The notes under the pieces were generated by a model. The model saw nothing but the letters and a program-made list of their open reading frames with translations, was not told the DNA's origin and ran no database searches. From Marinibaculum pumilum (lineage in GTDB: Bacteria > Pseudomonadota > Alphaproteobacteria > Ferrovibrionales > Ferrovibrionaceae): a DNA stretch of 64,000 bases. Location of the stretch: positions 398,289 through 462,288 of the forward strand of contig NZ_JBHRTR010000031.1 of the NCBI RefSeq assembly GCF_042646425.1, written 5' to 3'. Position 1 is the stretch's first letter. The number at the start of each line of letters is the position of its first letter. The translations under genes were made by a program, and so were the position numbers. This document shows positions 33,573 to 43,098 of the stretch, one piece after another.

Positions 33573-34067
33573 ATGAGCAAGAAGCACGTCAAGATCACCG
33601 TCAACGGCACCGCGCACGAGGCGCTGGCGGAGCCGCGCACCCTGCTGATCCATTTCCTGCGCGAGGCGCTGGAGCTGAAGGGGCCGCATATCGGCTGCGA
33701 CACCGGCCATTGCGGCGCCTGCACCGTGGACCTGGACGGCCGCTCGGTGAAGTCCTGCATGGTCTTCGTCGCCCAGGCCGACGGCCATGAGGTGACCACC
33801 ATCGAAGGCGTCGGTGCGCCGGGCGCGCTGCACGCCCTGCAGGAGGCGTTCCGCGAACATCACGGCCTGCAATGCGGCTATTGCACGCCGGGCATGATCA
33901 CCCGCGCCTGGCGGTTGCTGCAGGAGAACCCGGCGCCGACCGAGGCGGAGATCCGCATGGGGATCTCCGGCAATCTGTGCCGCTGCACCGGCTACCAGAA
34001 CATCGTGAAGTCGATCCAGGCCGCGGCCGCGACGTTGAGCGCCGCAGGTCAGGAAGCGGCGGAATAG
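33573..34067 (+). CDS. coxS: CO dehydrogenase small subunit, 2 x [2Fe-2S] (CoxS)
   Basis: Predicted 164 aa. The N-terminal plant-type cluster uses Cys42, 47, 50 and 62 (GCDTGHCGACTVDLDG), and the C-terminal cluster Cys101, 104, 136 and 138 (CGYCTPGM, GNLCRCTGY). Normal length and no missing ligand. It starts 14 bp after coxM. Confidence 0.92.
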   Translation: MSKKHVKITVNGTAHEALAEPRTLLIHFLREALELKGPHIGCDTGHCGACTVDLDGRSVKSCMVFVAQADGHEVTTIEGVGAPGALHALQEAFREHHGLQCGYCTPGMITRAWRLLQENPAPTEAEIRMGISGNLCRCTGYQNIVKSIQAAAATLSAAGQEAAE

Positions 34068-34080
34068 GGGAGGGCAGGCG

Positions 34081-36501
34081 ATGACCGAGACCGAGAGCCG
34101 CGAGGCCCGTACCGCGAAGCTGGAAGGGCTGGGGACCAAGCGCAAGCGGGTGGAGGATGCCCGTTTCACGCAAGGAAAGGGCAACTACGTCGACGATATC
34201 CGGCTGCCGGGCATGCTGTTCGGCGATTTCGTCCGTTCCCCGTACGGCCATGCCCGGATCAAGTCGATCGACGCCTCCGCGGCCCTGGCCCTGCCGGGGG
34301 TGAAGGCGGTGCTGACGGCGGCCGACCTGAAGCCGCTGAAGCTGCACTACATGCCGACCCTGGCGGGTGACGTGCAGGCGGTGCTGGCGGACGAGAAGGT
34401 GCTGTTCCAGAACCAGGAGGTCGCCTTCGTCGTCGCCGAGGACCGCTACATCGCCGCCGACGCGGTGGAACTGGTGGAGGTGGAGTACGAGGAGCTGCCC
34501 GCCCTGGTCGACCCGTTCAAGGCGATGGATGCGGACGCGCCGGTGCTGCGGGAGGACCTGGCGGGCAAGACCGAGGGCGCGCACGGCCCCCGGCGCCACC
34601 ACAACCACATCTTCACCTGGGAAGTCGGCGATGCCGGCGGCACCCAGGCCGCCATCGACGGGGCGGAGGTCGTGGCGAAGGAGATGATCTCCTACCAGCG
34701 GGTGCATCCCTGCCCGCTGGAGACCTGCGGCTGCGTCGCCTCGATGGACAAGGTGAACGAGCATCTGACCCTGTGGGGCACCTTCCAGGCGCCGCATGCG
34801 GTGCGCACCGTCGCCTCGCTGATCACCGGCATCCCGGAGCACAAGATCCGCATCGTCTCCCCCGATATCGGCGGCGGCTTCGGCAACAAGGTCGGCGTCT
34901 ATCCGGGCTATATCTGCGCCGCCGTTGCCTCGATCGTGCTCGGCGTGCCGGTGAAGTGGATCGAGGACCGGATGGAGAATCTCTCCACCACCGCCTTCGC
35001 CCGCGACTACCACATGACGGGCGAGATCGCCGCGACCCGCGACGGCCGCATCACCGGGCTGAAATGCCATGTGCTGGCCGACCATGGCGCCTTCGACGCC
35101 TGCGCCGATCCGACCAAGTTCCCGGCCGGCTTCTTCAACATCTGCACCGGGTCCTACGACATCCCGGTCGCGCATCTGGTGGTCGACGGCGTCTATACCA
35201 ACAAGGCGCCGGGCGGGGTCGCCTATCGCTGCTCCTTCCGGGTGACGGAGGCGAGCTATTTCATCGAGCGCATGGTCGACGTGCTGGCCCGCAAGCTGGA
35301 GATGGACCCCGCCGAGCTGCGGCGGAAGAACTTCATCGACAAAGCGCAGTTTCCCTACACCTCCGCTTTGGGCTGGGAATATGACAGCGGCGACTACCAC
35401 ACCGCCTTCGACAAGGCGCTGGCGGCCGTCGACTATCAGGGCCTGCGCGCCGAGCAGGCGGCGAACCGGCAGGCCTTCGCCCGCGGCGATACCCGCAGCC
35501 TGATGGGCATCGGGGTCGCCTTCTTCACCGAGATCGTCGGCGCCGGGCCGGTGAAGAACTGCGACATCCTGGGCCTGGGGATGTTCGACAGCTGCGAGAT
35601 CCGCATCCACCCGACCGGCAGCGCCATCGCCCGGCTGGGCACGATCAGCCAGGGCCAGGGCCATGCCACCACCTTTGCCCAGATCCTGGCCTCCGAGATC
35701 GGCATCCCGGCCAGCCAGATCACGGTGGAGGAGGGCGATACCGACACCGCGCCCTACGGCCTGGGCACCTACGGTTCGCGTTCCACGCCGGTCGCCGGCG
35801 CCGCCACCGCGATGGCGGGCCGGAAGATCCGCGCCAAGGCGCAGATGATCGCCGCCTGGCTCTTGGAGGTGCATGAGGGCGACCTGGAATGGGATGTCGA
35901 CCGGTTCGTCGTGAAGGGCGCGCCGGAGCGGTTCAAGACCATGGCCGAGCTGGCCTTCGCCGCCTACAACAATGTGCCGCCGGGCATGGAGCCGGGGCTG
36001 GAGGCGGTCAGCTACTACGACCCGCCGAACATGACCTATCCGTTCGGCGCCTATATCTGCGTGGTCGATGTCGACGCCGATACCGGCGTGACCCAGGTCC
36101 GCCGCTTCTACGCGCTGGACGATTGCGGCACCCGGATCAACCCGATGATCATCGAGGGCCAGGTGCATGGCGGCCTGACCGAAGCGCTGGCCATCGCGAT
36201 GGGGCAGGAGATCTCCTACGACGAGCTGGGCAATGTGCACGGCGCGTCGCTGATGGACTTCTTCCTGCCCACTGCGGTGGAAACCCCGGCCTGGGAGACC
36301 GACTTCACCGAGACCCCGTCGCCGCACCATCCGATCGGCGCCAAGGGGGTGGGGGAGAGCCCGAATGTCGGCGGCGTCTCCGCCTTTTCCAACGCGGTGA
36401 ACGACGCCTTCGCCCATCTCGGCCTGACCCATACCCAGATGCCGCACGACCATTGGCGGGTCTGGAAGACCGCCGAGCGGCTGGGCGTGGCGGAAGCTTA
36501 G
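34081..36501 (+). CDS. coxL: CO dehydrogenase large subunit, Mo-Cu active site, form I (CoxL)
   Basis: Predicted 806 aa. The form I signature AYRCSFR is at residues 381-387, with Cys384 corresponding to the copper-binding cysteine of Oligotropha CoxL. Glu759 in GVGES aligns with its catalytic glutamate. Residues near 255-270 read IVSPDIGGGFGNK, typical of the xanthine-oxidase family. Form I enzymes oxidise CO to CO2 at low concentration and feed electrons into respiration; form II proteins have AYRGAGR instead. Start ATG 34081 follows GGGAGGG. Confidence 0.93.
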   Translation: MTETESREARTAKLEGLGTKRKRVEDARFTQGKGNYVDDIRLPGMLFGDFVRSPYGHARIKSIDASAALALPGVKAVLTAADLKPLKLHYMPTLAGDVQAVLADEKVLFQNQEVAFVVAEDRYIAADAVELVEVEYEELPALVDPFKAMDADAPVLREDLAGKTEGAHGPRRHHNHIFTWEVGDAGGTQAAIDGAEVVAKEMISYQRVHPCPLETCGCVASMDKVNEHLTLWGTFQAPHAVRTVASLITGIPEHKIRIVSPDIGGGFGNKVGVYPGYICAAVASIVLGVPVKWIEDRMENLSTTAFARDYHMTGEIAATRDGRITGLKCHVLADHGAFDACADPTKFPAGFFNICTGSYDIPVAHLVVDGVYTNKAPGGVAYRCSFRVTEASYFIERMVDVLARKLEMDPAELRRKNFIDKAQFPYTSALGWEYDSGDYHTAFDKALAAVDYQGLRAEQAANRQAFARGDTRSLMGIGVAFFTEIVGAGPVKNCDILGLGMFDSCEIRIHPTGSAIARLGTISQGQGHATTFAQILASEIGIPASQITVEEGDTDTAPYGLGTYGSRSTPVAGAATAMAGRKIRAKAQMIAAWLLEVHEGDLEWDVDRFVVKGAPERFKTMAELAFAAYNNVPPGMEPGLEAVSYYDPPNMTYPFGAYICVVDVDADTGVTQVRRFYALDDCGTRINPMIIEGQVHGGLTEALAIAMGQEISYDELGNVHGASLMDFFLPTAVETPAWETDFTETPSPHHPIGAKGVGESPNVGGVSAFSNAVNDAFAHLGLTHTQMPHDHWRVWKTAERLGVAEA

Positions 36502-36538
36502 GCTAGAACCGTCGCCCTCGGACCCCGAGCCGATGGCC

Positions 36539-36597
36539 CATTCCGCCAGCCCCGCCGCGAGGCTGGCGGAATGGATTCCAGGCACAAGGCCTGGAAT
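36539..36597 (+). repeat. Palindromic intergenic repeat, unit 1
   Basis: Two stem structures: CATTCCGCCAGCC and its complement (9-base loop), followed by ATTCCAGGC and its complement. This family of palindromic repeats is common between alphaproteobacterial genes. Confidence 0.65.
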
Positions 36598-36634
36598 GAC
36601 GTGAATGCGGCGGCGGAACTGTATCACCACCGTC

Positions 36635-36722
36635 ATCCTCGGGCCTGACCCGAGGATCCATTCCGCAGGCCTCGAAGCGCGGCACGGCTTGCGGAATGGG
36701 TCCCCGGCTCAAGGCCGGGGAC
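36635..36722 (+). repeat. Palindromic intergenic repeat, unit 2
   Basis: Three stems in a row: ATCCTCGGG/CCCGAGGAT, CATTCCGCA/TGCGGAATG and GTCCCCGGC/GCCGGGGAC. It shares the CATTCCG stem with unit 1 and ends 24 bp before coxD. It may act as an mRNA stabiliser or attenuator between coxL and coxD. Confidence 0.65.
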
Positions 36723-36746
36723 GACGGGCAGCGCGGCGAGGGAACC

Positions 36747-37631
36747 ATGGACCTCGACTACAAGGCCCTGCAGGACCGGCTCGCCGCCACCGGCTATGTG
36801 GCGGAGGATGCGCTGGCGATGGCGCTCTGCCTGGCCATCGGGCTGCAGCGGCCGTTGCTGCTGGAGGGCGAGGCCGGGGTCGGCAAGACCGCGGTGGCGA
36901 AGGCGCTGGCGGAGCTGCAGGGCGCGCGGCTGATCCGGCTGCAGTGCTACGAGGGGCTGGATGCCGGTTCGACCCTCTACGAATGGAACTACCAGCGCCA
37001 GCTGCTGGCCATCAAGGCGCATGAGCGCGACGGCGCCAGCGCCGCGGAAGTGGAGCGGCAGATCTTCTCCGAGGCCTATCTGATGCGCCGTCCGCTGCTG
37101 GAGGCGATCAGCCAGGACAGCCCGCCGGTGCTGCTGATCGACGAGATCGACCGCGCCGACGAGGAGTTCGAGGCCTTCCTGCTGGAAGTGCTGTCGGACT
37201 TCCAGGTCACCGTGCCGGAACTCGGCACCATCGCCGCGCGGGCGATCCCGCAGGTGGTGCTGACCTCCAACGGCACGCGCGAGCTGTCGGACGCGCTGCG
37301 GCGGCGCTGCCTCTATGCCTGGATCGACTTCCCTGCGGCGGAGAAGGAGCTGTCGATCCTGCAGGCGCGCCTGCCGGGGGTCGACCGGGCGCTTGCCGCG
37401 CAGGCGGTGCGCTTCGTCCAGGCCCTGCGGAAGGAGGAGCTGGAGAAGGTGCCCGGCATTGCCGAGACCCTGGACTGGGCTGCCGCCCTGTCGGGTCTGG
37501 ACCTCGACCGGCTGGACCGCGACCCGGTCGCCCTGCAGGCAAGCCTGATCTGCCTTTTGAAGACCCGCACCGACCAGGCCGCGGTGACGCCGGAGGTGAC
37601 GGCCCGGCTGGTCGGCCAGGCTGCGGAGTGA
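36747..37631 (+). CDS. coxD: MoxR-type AAA+ ATPase (CoxD)
   Basis: Predicted 294 aa from ATG 36747 with GAGGG upstream. Walker A GEAGVGKTAVAKAL (about residues 40-53), Walker B LLIDEIDRA and sensor TSNGTRE are intact. CoxD works as a chaperone that helps insert the sulfur and copper of the CO-dehydrogenase active site. It overlaps or abuts the coxE start. Confidence 0.85.
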   Translation: MDLDYKALQDRLAATGYVAEDALAMALCLAIGLQRPLLLEGEAGVGKTAVAKALAELQGARLIRLQCYEGLDAGSTLYEWNYQRQLLAIKAHERDGASAAEVERQIFSEAYLMRRPLLEAISQDSPPVLLIDEIDRADEEFEAFLLEVLSDFQVTVPELGTIAARAIPQVVLTSNGTRELSDALRRRCLYAWIDFPAAEKELSILQARLPGVDRALAAQAVRFVQALRKEELEKVPGIAETLDWAAALSGLDLDRLDRDPVALQASLICLLKTRTDQAAVTPEVTARLVGQAAE

Positions 37632-37633
37632 CG

Positions 37634-38833
37634 ATGGCGGCGGCCCTGCCATCGGCGCGGGTGCTGGAATTCATCCGGCATCTGCGCCTGAACGGCTTTC
37701 CGCTGGGCGTGGCAGAAGCCGAGGCCGCCTGCACGGTGCTGGCGGCGGTGCCGCCCGGCAGCGGCGCGGCGCGGCTGTGGCCGGTGCGCCTGGCCCTGCG
37801 CAGCCTGCTGGCCGGCAACCGGGAGGAATGGCAGCGCTTCGACGCGCTGTTCGACGCCTGGTGGCTGGCGGGGCCGCGGCGCGGGCGCCGGCTGCGGCAA
37901 CGGCAGGCAGCGGAGCCGGCGGCGCGGCAGGGCCGGCGACCGGCCCTGTGGAACGCCGTGCTGCCGTCGGAGGGCGAGGCCGCCGCGGGTGCCAGTGCGG
38001 TGGAGACCGCGCCGGAGGAGGATGACGGCAATCCGCCGGAGGTGGCGGAGCGGCCCGGCCGGCTGGTCGCCAGCCGCCGCTCGGTGATGTCGCGCACCGA
38101 CCTGCGCCGTTTCTCCACCCCGGAAGAGGCGGCGGCGGCCGAGGCGGTCGCGCTGCGCCTGGCGGCAGCGCTGCGCTACCGGCTCAGCCGGCGGCGGGTC
38201 GCCGCGCGGCGCGGCCGGCAGCTCGACCTGCGGCGCACCATCCGGCGCAGCCTGGGCCATGGCGGCGAGCCGCTGGAGCCGGCCTGGCGGCGGCGGCCGG
38301 ACCGGCCGGTGCGGCTGGTTGTGCTGCTGGACGTGTCGGGCTCGATGCAGGTCTATGCCCGCTGGTTCCTGCTGTTCCTGCGCGGTCTTGTCGGCGGCTG
38401 GGGACGGACCGACGCCTATCTGTTCCACACCCGTCTGGTGCGGGTCACCGACGCGCTGCGCAACCGCGACACGAACCGGGCGCTGTCGCAGCTTTCCCTG
38501 ATGGCGCAGGGCTTCGGCGGCGGCACCCGGATCGCCGGCGCGCTGGCGGATTTCAACGACCGCCATGCGCGCAGCGCCATCGACAGCCGCACCGTGGTGG
38601 TGGTGATGAGCGACGGCTATGACACCGATGCGCCGCAGGATCTGGCCCGTGAGCTGGCGCGCCTGAAACGCCGCGCGCGGCGGCTGGTCTGGCTCAACCC
38701 GCTGAAGGGCTGGCAGGACTATGCACCGGTGGCGCGCGGCATGGCGGCTGCGCTGCCGCATCTCGACTGTTTCGCCGCGGCCAACACCCTGGAGAGCCTG
38801 GCGGCGCTGGAGGCGGAGTTCGCCCATGTCTGA
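37634..38833 (+). CDS. coxE: VWA-domain protein (CoxE)
   Basis: Predicted 399 aa. I use ATG 37634, preceded by GCGGAG; GTG 37628 overlapping the coxD stop is equally possible. The C-terminal half is a von Willebrand A domain with the metal-ion site LLDVSGSMQVYARWF (DxSxS), and T/D residues at GGTRI and MSDGYDTD. The N-terminal half is Arg/Ala/Gly-rich. CoxE pairs with the CoxD ATPase in cofactor maturation. It overlaps coxF by 8 bp. Confidence 0.85.
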   Translation: MAAALPSARVLEFIRHLRLNGFPLGVAEAEAACTVLAAVPPGSGAARLWPVRLALRSLLAGNREEWQRFDALFDAWWLAGPRRGRRLRQRQAAEPAARQGRRPALWNAVLPSEGEAAAGASAVETAPEEDDGNPPEVAERPGRLVASRRSVMSRTDLRRFSTPEEAAAAEAVALRLAAALRYRLSRRRVAARRGRQLDLRRTIRRSLGHGGEPLEPAWRRRPDRPVRLVVLLDVSGSMQVYARWFLLFLRGLVGGWGRTDAYLFHTRLVRVTDALRNRDTNRALSQLSLMAQGFGGGTRIAGALADFNDRHARSAIDSRTVVVVMSDGYDTDAPQDLARELARLKRRARRLVWLNPLKGWQDYAPVARGMAAALPHLDCFAAANTLESLAALEAEFAHV

Positions 38834-39644
38834 CGAGCTTTACGACCGCATCGCGGCCCTGCGTGCGGCAGGGCGGCCGTTCTGCGTGGCAACCGTCGTG
38901 CGGACCGAGAACGCGACCTCCGCCAAGGCCGGTGCCAAGGCGATCGTCGATACCGAGGGCGCGATCCATGGCCATGTCGGCGGCGGCTGCGTGCAGGGCG
39001 CGCTGCGCCGGGGTGCGGCCGCGGTCCTGCAGTCGGGGACGGCGCGGCTGATCCGGGTGCGCCCGCGCGAGGATGTGGACGGGCCGGTGGACAGCGACGG
39101 CACGGAACTGCACGGCAGCGCCTGCCCCAGCGGCGGCACCGTCGACCTGTTCCTGGAGCCGATGGGCACGGCGCCGCGGCTGGTGCTCTGCGGCGCTTCG
39201 CCGATCGCGCTTGCCCTGGCGGACCTGGCGCCGCGGCTCGGCTATCGGCTGGCGGTTGCGGCGGCAGAGGAGGACCTCGCCGCCTTCGACCGGGCGGAGC
39301 GGCGCCAGGCCGGCTACGATCTGGGACCGCTGGAGATCGCCGCCGGCGACTTCCTGGTCGTGGCGACCCAGGGGCGCCGCGACCTGGAGGCGCTGGCGGC
39401 GGCGCTGAACAGTCCCGCCGGCCATGTCGCCTTCGTCGGCAGCCGCCGCAAGACGGCGGCGCTGGCGGCGCGCCTGCGGGCCCAGGGCGTGGCGGAGGCA
39501 CGCATCGCCGGCCTGCGGGCCCCGGCCGGGCTGGACCTGCAGGCGATCGAGCCGGCGGAGATCGCGCTGTCGATCCTGGCGGAGATCGTGCAGCTGCGCC
39601 GTGCCGGCCAGCGCGACCGCGACCGCATGGCCCGGACCGCCTGA
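38826..39644 (+). CDS. coxF: XdhC/CoxF-family maturation protein
   Basis: Predicted 272 aa. VVRTENATSAKAGAKAIVD and HVGGGCVQG match XdhC/CoxF N-terminal motifs, and the C-terminal Rossmann domain begins near RLVLCGASPIALALADLA. These proteins bind the molybdopterin cofactor during enzyme assembly. It overlaps the coxE end by 8 bp. No coxG or coxI is seen after it in this window. Confidence 0.8.
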   Translation: MSDELYDRIAALRAAGRPFCVATVVRTENATSAKAGAKAIVDTEGAIHGHVGGGCVQGALRRGAAAVLQSGTARLIRVRPREDVDGPVDSDGTELHGSACPSGGTVDLFLEPMGTAPRLVLCGASPIALALADLAPRLGYRLAVAAAEEDLAAFDRAERRQAGYDLGPLEIAAGDFLVVATQGRRDLEALAAALNSPAGHVAFVGSRRKTAALAARLRAQGVAEARIAGLRAPAGLDLQAIEPAEIALSILAEIVQLRRAGQRDRDRMARTA

Positions 39645-39685
39645 GGTTGGCCGCCTCGGGCTGAGCCCGCGCGGCTGCTTCGGCG

Positions 39686-40816
39686 CTACCTGTCCCGAGG
39701 GGGGCCGGGCGCCGTGTCCGGTCCCGAGCGCAGCACCTTCTGGTGCACCGGCACCAGGTCGAGCACGATCTGGACCGGCTGGCCGATCTGGCGCTCCAGG
39801 CTGGCACGAAGGCGGTCCAGTTCCTGCTGCAGGTCGGGGGAGATGCCGCGCACGGCGATCAGCCGGATCACGATATGCAGCATGCCGTCGCGATAGGCGG
39901 CATGGACGTTGCGCACGTCCAGATAGGGCGCGTCGCTGTTCTGCGCCTGCCGGTCGGCGACCTGGCGCAGGACCCTGTTCTTCAGCTCGAAGAAGAAGAA
40001 GGCGTCTGCCAGCGGCTGCATGATCAGCCAGGACATCCCGGCGATCGCCGCCAGGGACACTATGGCGCGGCGCCAGCTGCCATAGCCCTGGGCGAGAAAG
40101 GTGATGGTGCCGATCGCGACGATCGCCTGCAGGTTCGCCAGGAACAGGAGGAACGCGCCGCCGGCCAGGTCGTAGCCGCTGTCCTGCATGGCGTCGATGC
40201 GGCCGATCGCAACGCCGGTAGAGCTGATCGCCTGCTCCCCCAGGCCCAGGGTGATGCCGCAGACCGCCAGCGGCGGCACCAGCGACACGGCGATGGCGAC
40301 CCCGGCGATGGAATTGGCGATGCTGGGCCGGGCATTGGCGACGGCCGCCGCGCATCCGGCGGCCAGGGCGATGCCGTAGTCGAGCAGGGTCGGCGCGGTG
40401 CGCGACAGGATCTCGTCGCCGGCGATGCGCGATCCCACCAGGACGACGCCGAGATAGGCGACGGCGAGCACGATGCCCAGCCCGACCAGGATGCTGGCGG
40501 CGGCGAGGGCGATGATCCGCCGGTCCAGGCTGGCCAGGCCGTAGGACAGGCTGACGATCGGCATCATCAGCGGTGCGACGATCATCGCACCGATGATGGC
40601 CGGGGCGGAATTGGCGATCAGGCCCAGGGTGGCGATCACGCTGCTGAGGACCAGAAGCGCCAGATAGCCGAAGCGCGGCGCGGCGCCTTCCAGCATCTGC
40701 TGGCGCATGTCCCAGCGCGAGATCTTTGCCTCGAAGAAGCTGGTGCCGCCGCCGGTCAGAAGCGCCCAGCCGCCTGTCTTGGTCCAGCGTGGCCGCCGGC
40801 CATCCCCCTCTGCCAT
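39686..40816 (-). CDS. DUF389 membrane protein
   Basis: Predicted 376 aa from ATG 40816, with GGGAG upstream; an open extension to 40897 looks spurious. The N-terminus and middle have about seven membrane helices including LVLSSVIATLGLIANSAPAI and IIGAMIVAPLMMPIV, characteristic of DUF389. The C-terminal 90 residues are a soluble tail of helix and strand. No known function; its 3' end is convergent with coxF. Confidence 0.7.
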   Translation of the reverse strand: MAEGDGRRPRWTKTGGWALLTGGGTSFFEAKISRWDMRQQMLEGAAPRFGYLALLVLSSVIATLGLIANSAPAIIGAMIVAPLMMPIVSLSYGLASLDRRIIALAAASILVGLGIVLAVAYLGVVLVGSRIAGDEILSRTAPTLLDYGIALAAGCAAAVANARPSIANSIAGVAIAVSLVPPLAVCGITLGLGEQAISSTGVAIGRIDAMQDSGYDLAGGAFLLFLANLQAIVAIGTITFLAQGYGSWRRAIVSLAAIAGMSWLIMQPLADAFFFFELKNRVLRQVADRQAQNSDAPYLDVRNVHAAYRDGMLHIVIRLIAVRGISPDLQQELDRLRASLERQIGQPVQIVLDLVPVHQKVLRSGPDTAPGPPRDR

Positions 40817-40868
40817 CCCTGATCTCCCGGAAGTCGGCGCCCGGACGGGTCGTCGACGATGCCCGAGA

Positions 40869-41936
40869 CTAGCACGGCCCGCAGCCGGACGCGGCAATCA
40901 CGGAGACCAGCCTTGCAGCATCGGGCCCGGCGCCCATCACCAGGGCGGAGGCCCGGTTGTGCTGCCAGGGCCGTCCCAGATGGTACAGCCCGGCCACCGG
41001 CGCGTGGCCGCGGCAGTGGCGAAAGCGGCCGTCGGGCCCGACGGCCCCGGGGATGTCGAGCCAGCCTGTGTCGTCGCGATAGCCCACCGCCCAGACGATT
41101 GCGGCGACCTCTGCCGAGCGGCCATCGGCAAAGCGGGCCCGCCGTCCGTTCAGGCCGGTCAGGCGGGGGCCCAGGACGACACCGCGCTCCGCCAGTCCGG
41201 CCCGGCCGCGGTGGCGGTCGGGGAAGGGATCGGCGCGGCGCATCGCGCGCCCGACCGAACCGTCCGGCGCGGTGCGCAGCAGTCCGAGCCGGTCCAGCCA
41301 CCACCAGCTGGAACGGCCCAGGACGGCCTGTGGCAGCAACCGTCGCCGCCGCCCTCCGGACAGGATCACGTCCCGGCCCGCGGCTGCCAGTTCGGCGGCA
41401 ATGTCGCGGCCGCTGGCGCCGTCGCCGACCACCAGGATCCGGCCGGGCGGCAGTTGGGCGGGGCGCCGGTAGTCGGCGAGGGTGAGTTGCGGCAGGTCCG
41501 GGTCGGCGCCGGCTGCCAGTGCCGGCACGACGGGATACTGGAAGGCGCCGGTCGCCACCACCACCCGGTCGGCCCGCAGGCTTTCGCCGCCGGCAAGCGC
41601 TGCCGTGAAGCCGCCATCTGCGTCCTGCCGCAAGCGACGCACGGCGGCCCCCAGGCGGAGGGGCAGGGTGAAATGCGCGGCATAGCGGGCCAGGTAGTCG
41701 GCGAACTCGCCTGCGCTGGCAAAGCCGTCCGGGTCGCCGGGCAGCGCCATACCGGGGAGGGCGCTGTAGCGACGCGGGGTGAACAGGGTGAGGCTGTCGT
41801 AGCGTTGCCGCCACGCCTCGCCGGGCCGTGCGGCGCGGTCGACGATGAGGAAGGGCAGGCCGGTCGAACGCAGGTGGTAGCCAGCCGCGAGGCCGGCCTG
41901 GCCGGCACCGATGACGAGGATCGTGGGAGGAGGCAT
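40869..41936 (-). CDS. Flavin-dependent monooxygenase-like oxidoreductase
   Basis: Predicted 355 aa. FAD-binding VIGAGQAGLAAGY at residues 8-20 and a second nucleotide-binding loop VVGDGASGRDIA near residue 175. WRQRYDSLTLFTPRRYS and VWAVGYRDDT are typical of flavin-containing monooxygenase/CzcO-like proteins. Ends in GCGPC. Substrate not readable; no clear operon partner, since the DUF389 start lies 53 bp downstream. Confidence 0.75.
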   Translation of the reverse strand: MPPPTILVIGAGQAGLAAGYHLRSTGLPFLIVDRAARPGEAWRQRYDSLTLFTPRRYSALPGMALPGDPDGFASAGEFADYLARYAAHFTLPLRLGAAVRRLRQDADGGFTAALAGGESLRADRVVVATGAFQYPVVPALAAGADPDLPQLTLADYRRPAQLPPGRILVVGDGASGRDIAAELAAAGRDVILSGGRRRRLLPQAVLGRSSWWWLDRLGLLRTAPDGSVGRAMRRADPFPDRHRGRAGLAERGVVLGPRLTGLNGRRARFADGRSAEVAAIVWAVGYRDDTGWLDIPGAVGPDGRFRHCRGHAPVAGLYHLGRPWQHNRASALVMGAGPDAARLVSVIAASGCGPC

Positions 41937-42032
41937 CGGATGGTCCCTCGGTTGGACAGCAACCGCGGGGAAATGGGAGTTCCAGCTACTGGAGGTTCAA
42001 GGGGCCGGCGGATCATTTCCGCCGGTTTGCCG

Positions 42033-43061
42033 TCAGAGGAAGTCCAGCAGGGTCAGGCGGGAGATCTGCTGCACGGCGGAATAGGTCGCCTTCAGCTGCA
42101 CCATCTCTTCGCGCAGGCGGATCGCGGCCTCGGTATCGTCCACATCCTCGACCCGGATCACCGTGTTCTGGCTGATGTTCTTCAGGTTGTGGAAGCCGTC
42201 CTTCACCTCGTCGATCGTCTTGTTCGTGGTCGACAGGCTGGTGCGCATCTCGGTGAAGCTGCGATAGCTGCCGGCGACCCCGTTCAGGGCGTTGTTCACG
42301 TGGTTGCGGGCGGTGTCCACGTCGGTCTGCGCCGGCGCCGGGTAGAGCGCGGTATTGTCCAGGTCGGCCAGTGCCACCAGGCCGGACAGCATTTCCTGGA
42401 AGGCGTTGGTGACGTTCAGGGTGCCGCCGGCGTTCAGGTTATTGGCGGTGTACTGGACCGTGACCTGCAGGCTGTCGTCGATCGGGATCTGGGTGTCGGC
42501 GTCGGTGCCGCTGGCGAAGATGCGGAAGCGCCAGCCGGCATTGGTCGGCGCGGCATTGGCGGCGGGGCTGCCGAACACCACCTGCAGGGCGCCGGCCGGG
42601 TCGGTCACCGGGCCGGAGCCGGGCGGGTAGATCTCCACCGGCGGGGTGCCGGTGCCGGTGCCGCCGAACAGGTAGCGGGTGGAATCCTGCGCGTTCATCA
42701 GGTCGCCGAACAGGGCCAGGAAGTTCTGCGCCTGCTCCGACACCAGATCGTAGTTCACCGGCGTGATGTTGGTGATCGTGCGGATCTGCTCGCCGATGTC
42801 CTGCATGCCGCCGAGATTGGCTTCGCTGAGCTCCAGCCGGGATTCGGCCGTGACGATGTTCTCTTCGTAGCGCTTGATCCGCGCCAGCTCGTTCTCGGCG
42901 GCGAGCAGGGCCGGCATGTCGCGCAAGGTGCCGGGAGAGGTCTGGGATTTCTTCCCACTGGTGATCTGCATCTCCGGGTCGGACCGGCACAGGCGCGCCG
43001 TCCGGATCTGGAAGAGCTGCAGATTGTTCTGCGCGGGATTGCTGAGGAGGTCGACCGGCAC
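42033..43061 (-). CDS. flgL: Hook-filament junction protein FlgL, second copy
   Basis: Predicted 342 aa with a GTG start and no visible Shine-Dalgarno. It is closely similar to the FlgL copy immediately upstream: ALLAAENELARIKRYEENIV, NLGGMQDIGEQ and AQDSTRYLFGGTGTG are almost the same. The N-terminal D0 stretch differs: ARLCRSDPEMQITSGKKSQ here against AQMRLADLETQITSGKKSQ in the other copy. It probably arose by tandem duplication and is either a specialised paralogue or decaying. Confidence 0.7.
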   Translation of the reverse strand: MPVDLLSNPAQNNLQLFQIRTARLCRSDPEMQITSGKKSQTSPGTLRDMPALLAAENELARIKRYEENIVTAESRLELSEANLGGMQDIGEQIRTITNITPVNYDLVSEQAQNFLALFGDLMNAQDSTRYLFGGTGTGTPPVEIYPPGSGPVTDPAGALQVVFGSPAANAAPTNAGWRFRIFASGTDADTQIPIDDSLQVTVQYTANNLNAGGTLNVTNAFQEMLSGLVALADLDNTALYPAPAQTDVDTARNHVNNALNGVAGSYRSFTEMRTSLSTTNKTIDEVKDGFHNLKNISQNTVIRVEDVDDTEAAIRLREEMVQLKATYSAVQQISRLTLLDFL

Positions 43062-43098
43062 CGGCGCGGCCGGGCCCGGTCGACCGCGGGTCTCGGTC

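Noticed and set aside
36502..36746. CRISPR-like repeats between coxL and coxD
   Set aside because: Only two palindromic units without regular spacers; they are intergenic palindromic repeats.
37207..38827. Minus-strand frames opposite coxD and coxE
   Set aside because: Arg/Pro/Gln-rich products with no motif; the cox genes are well supported.
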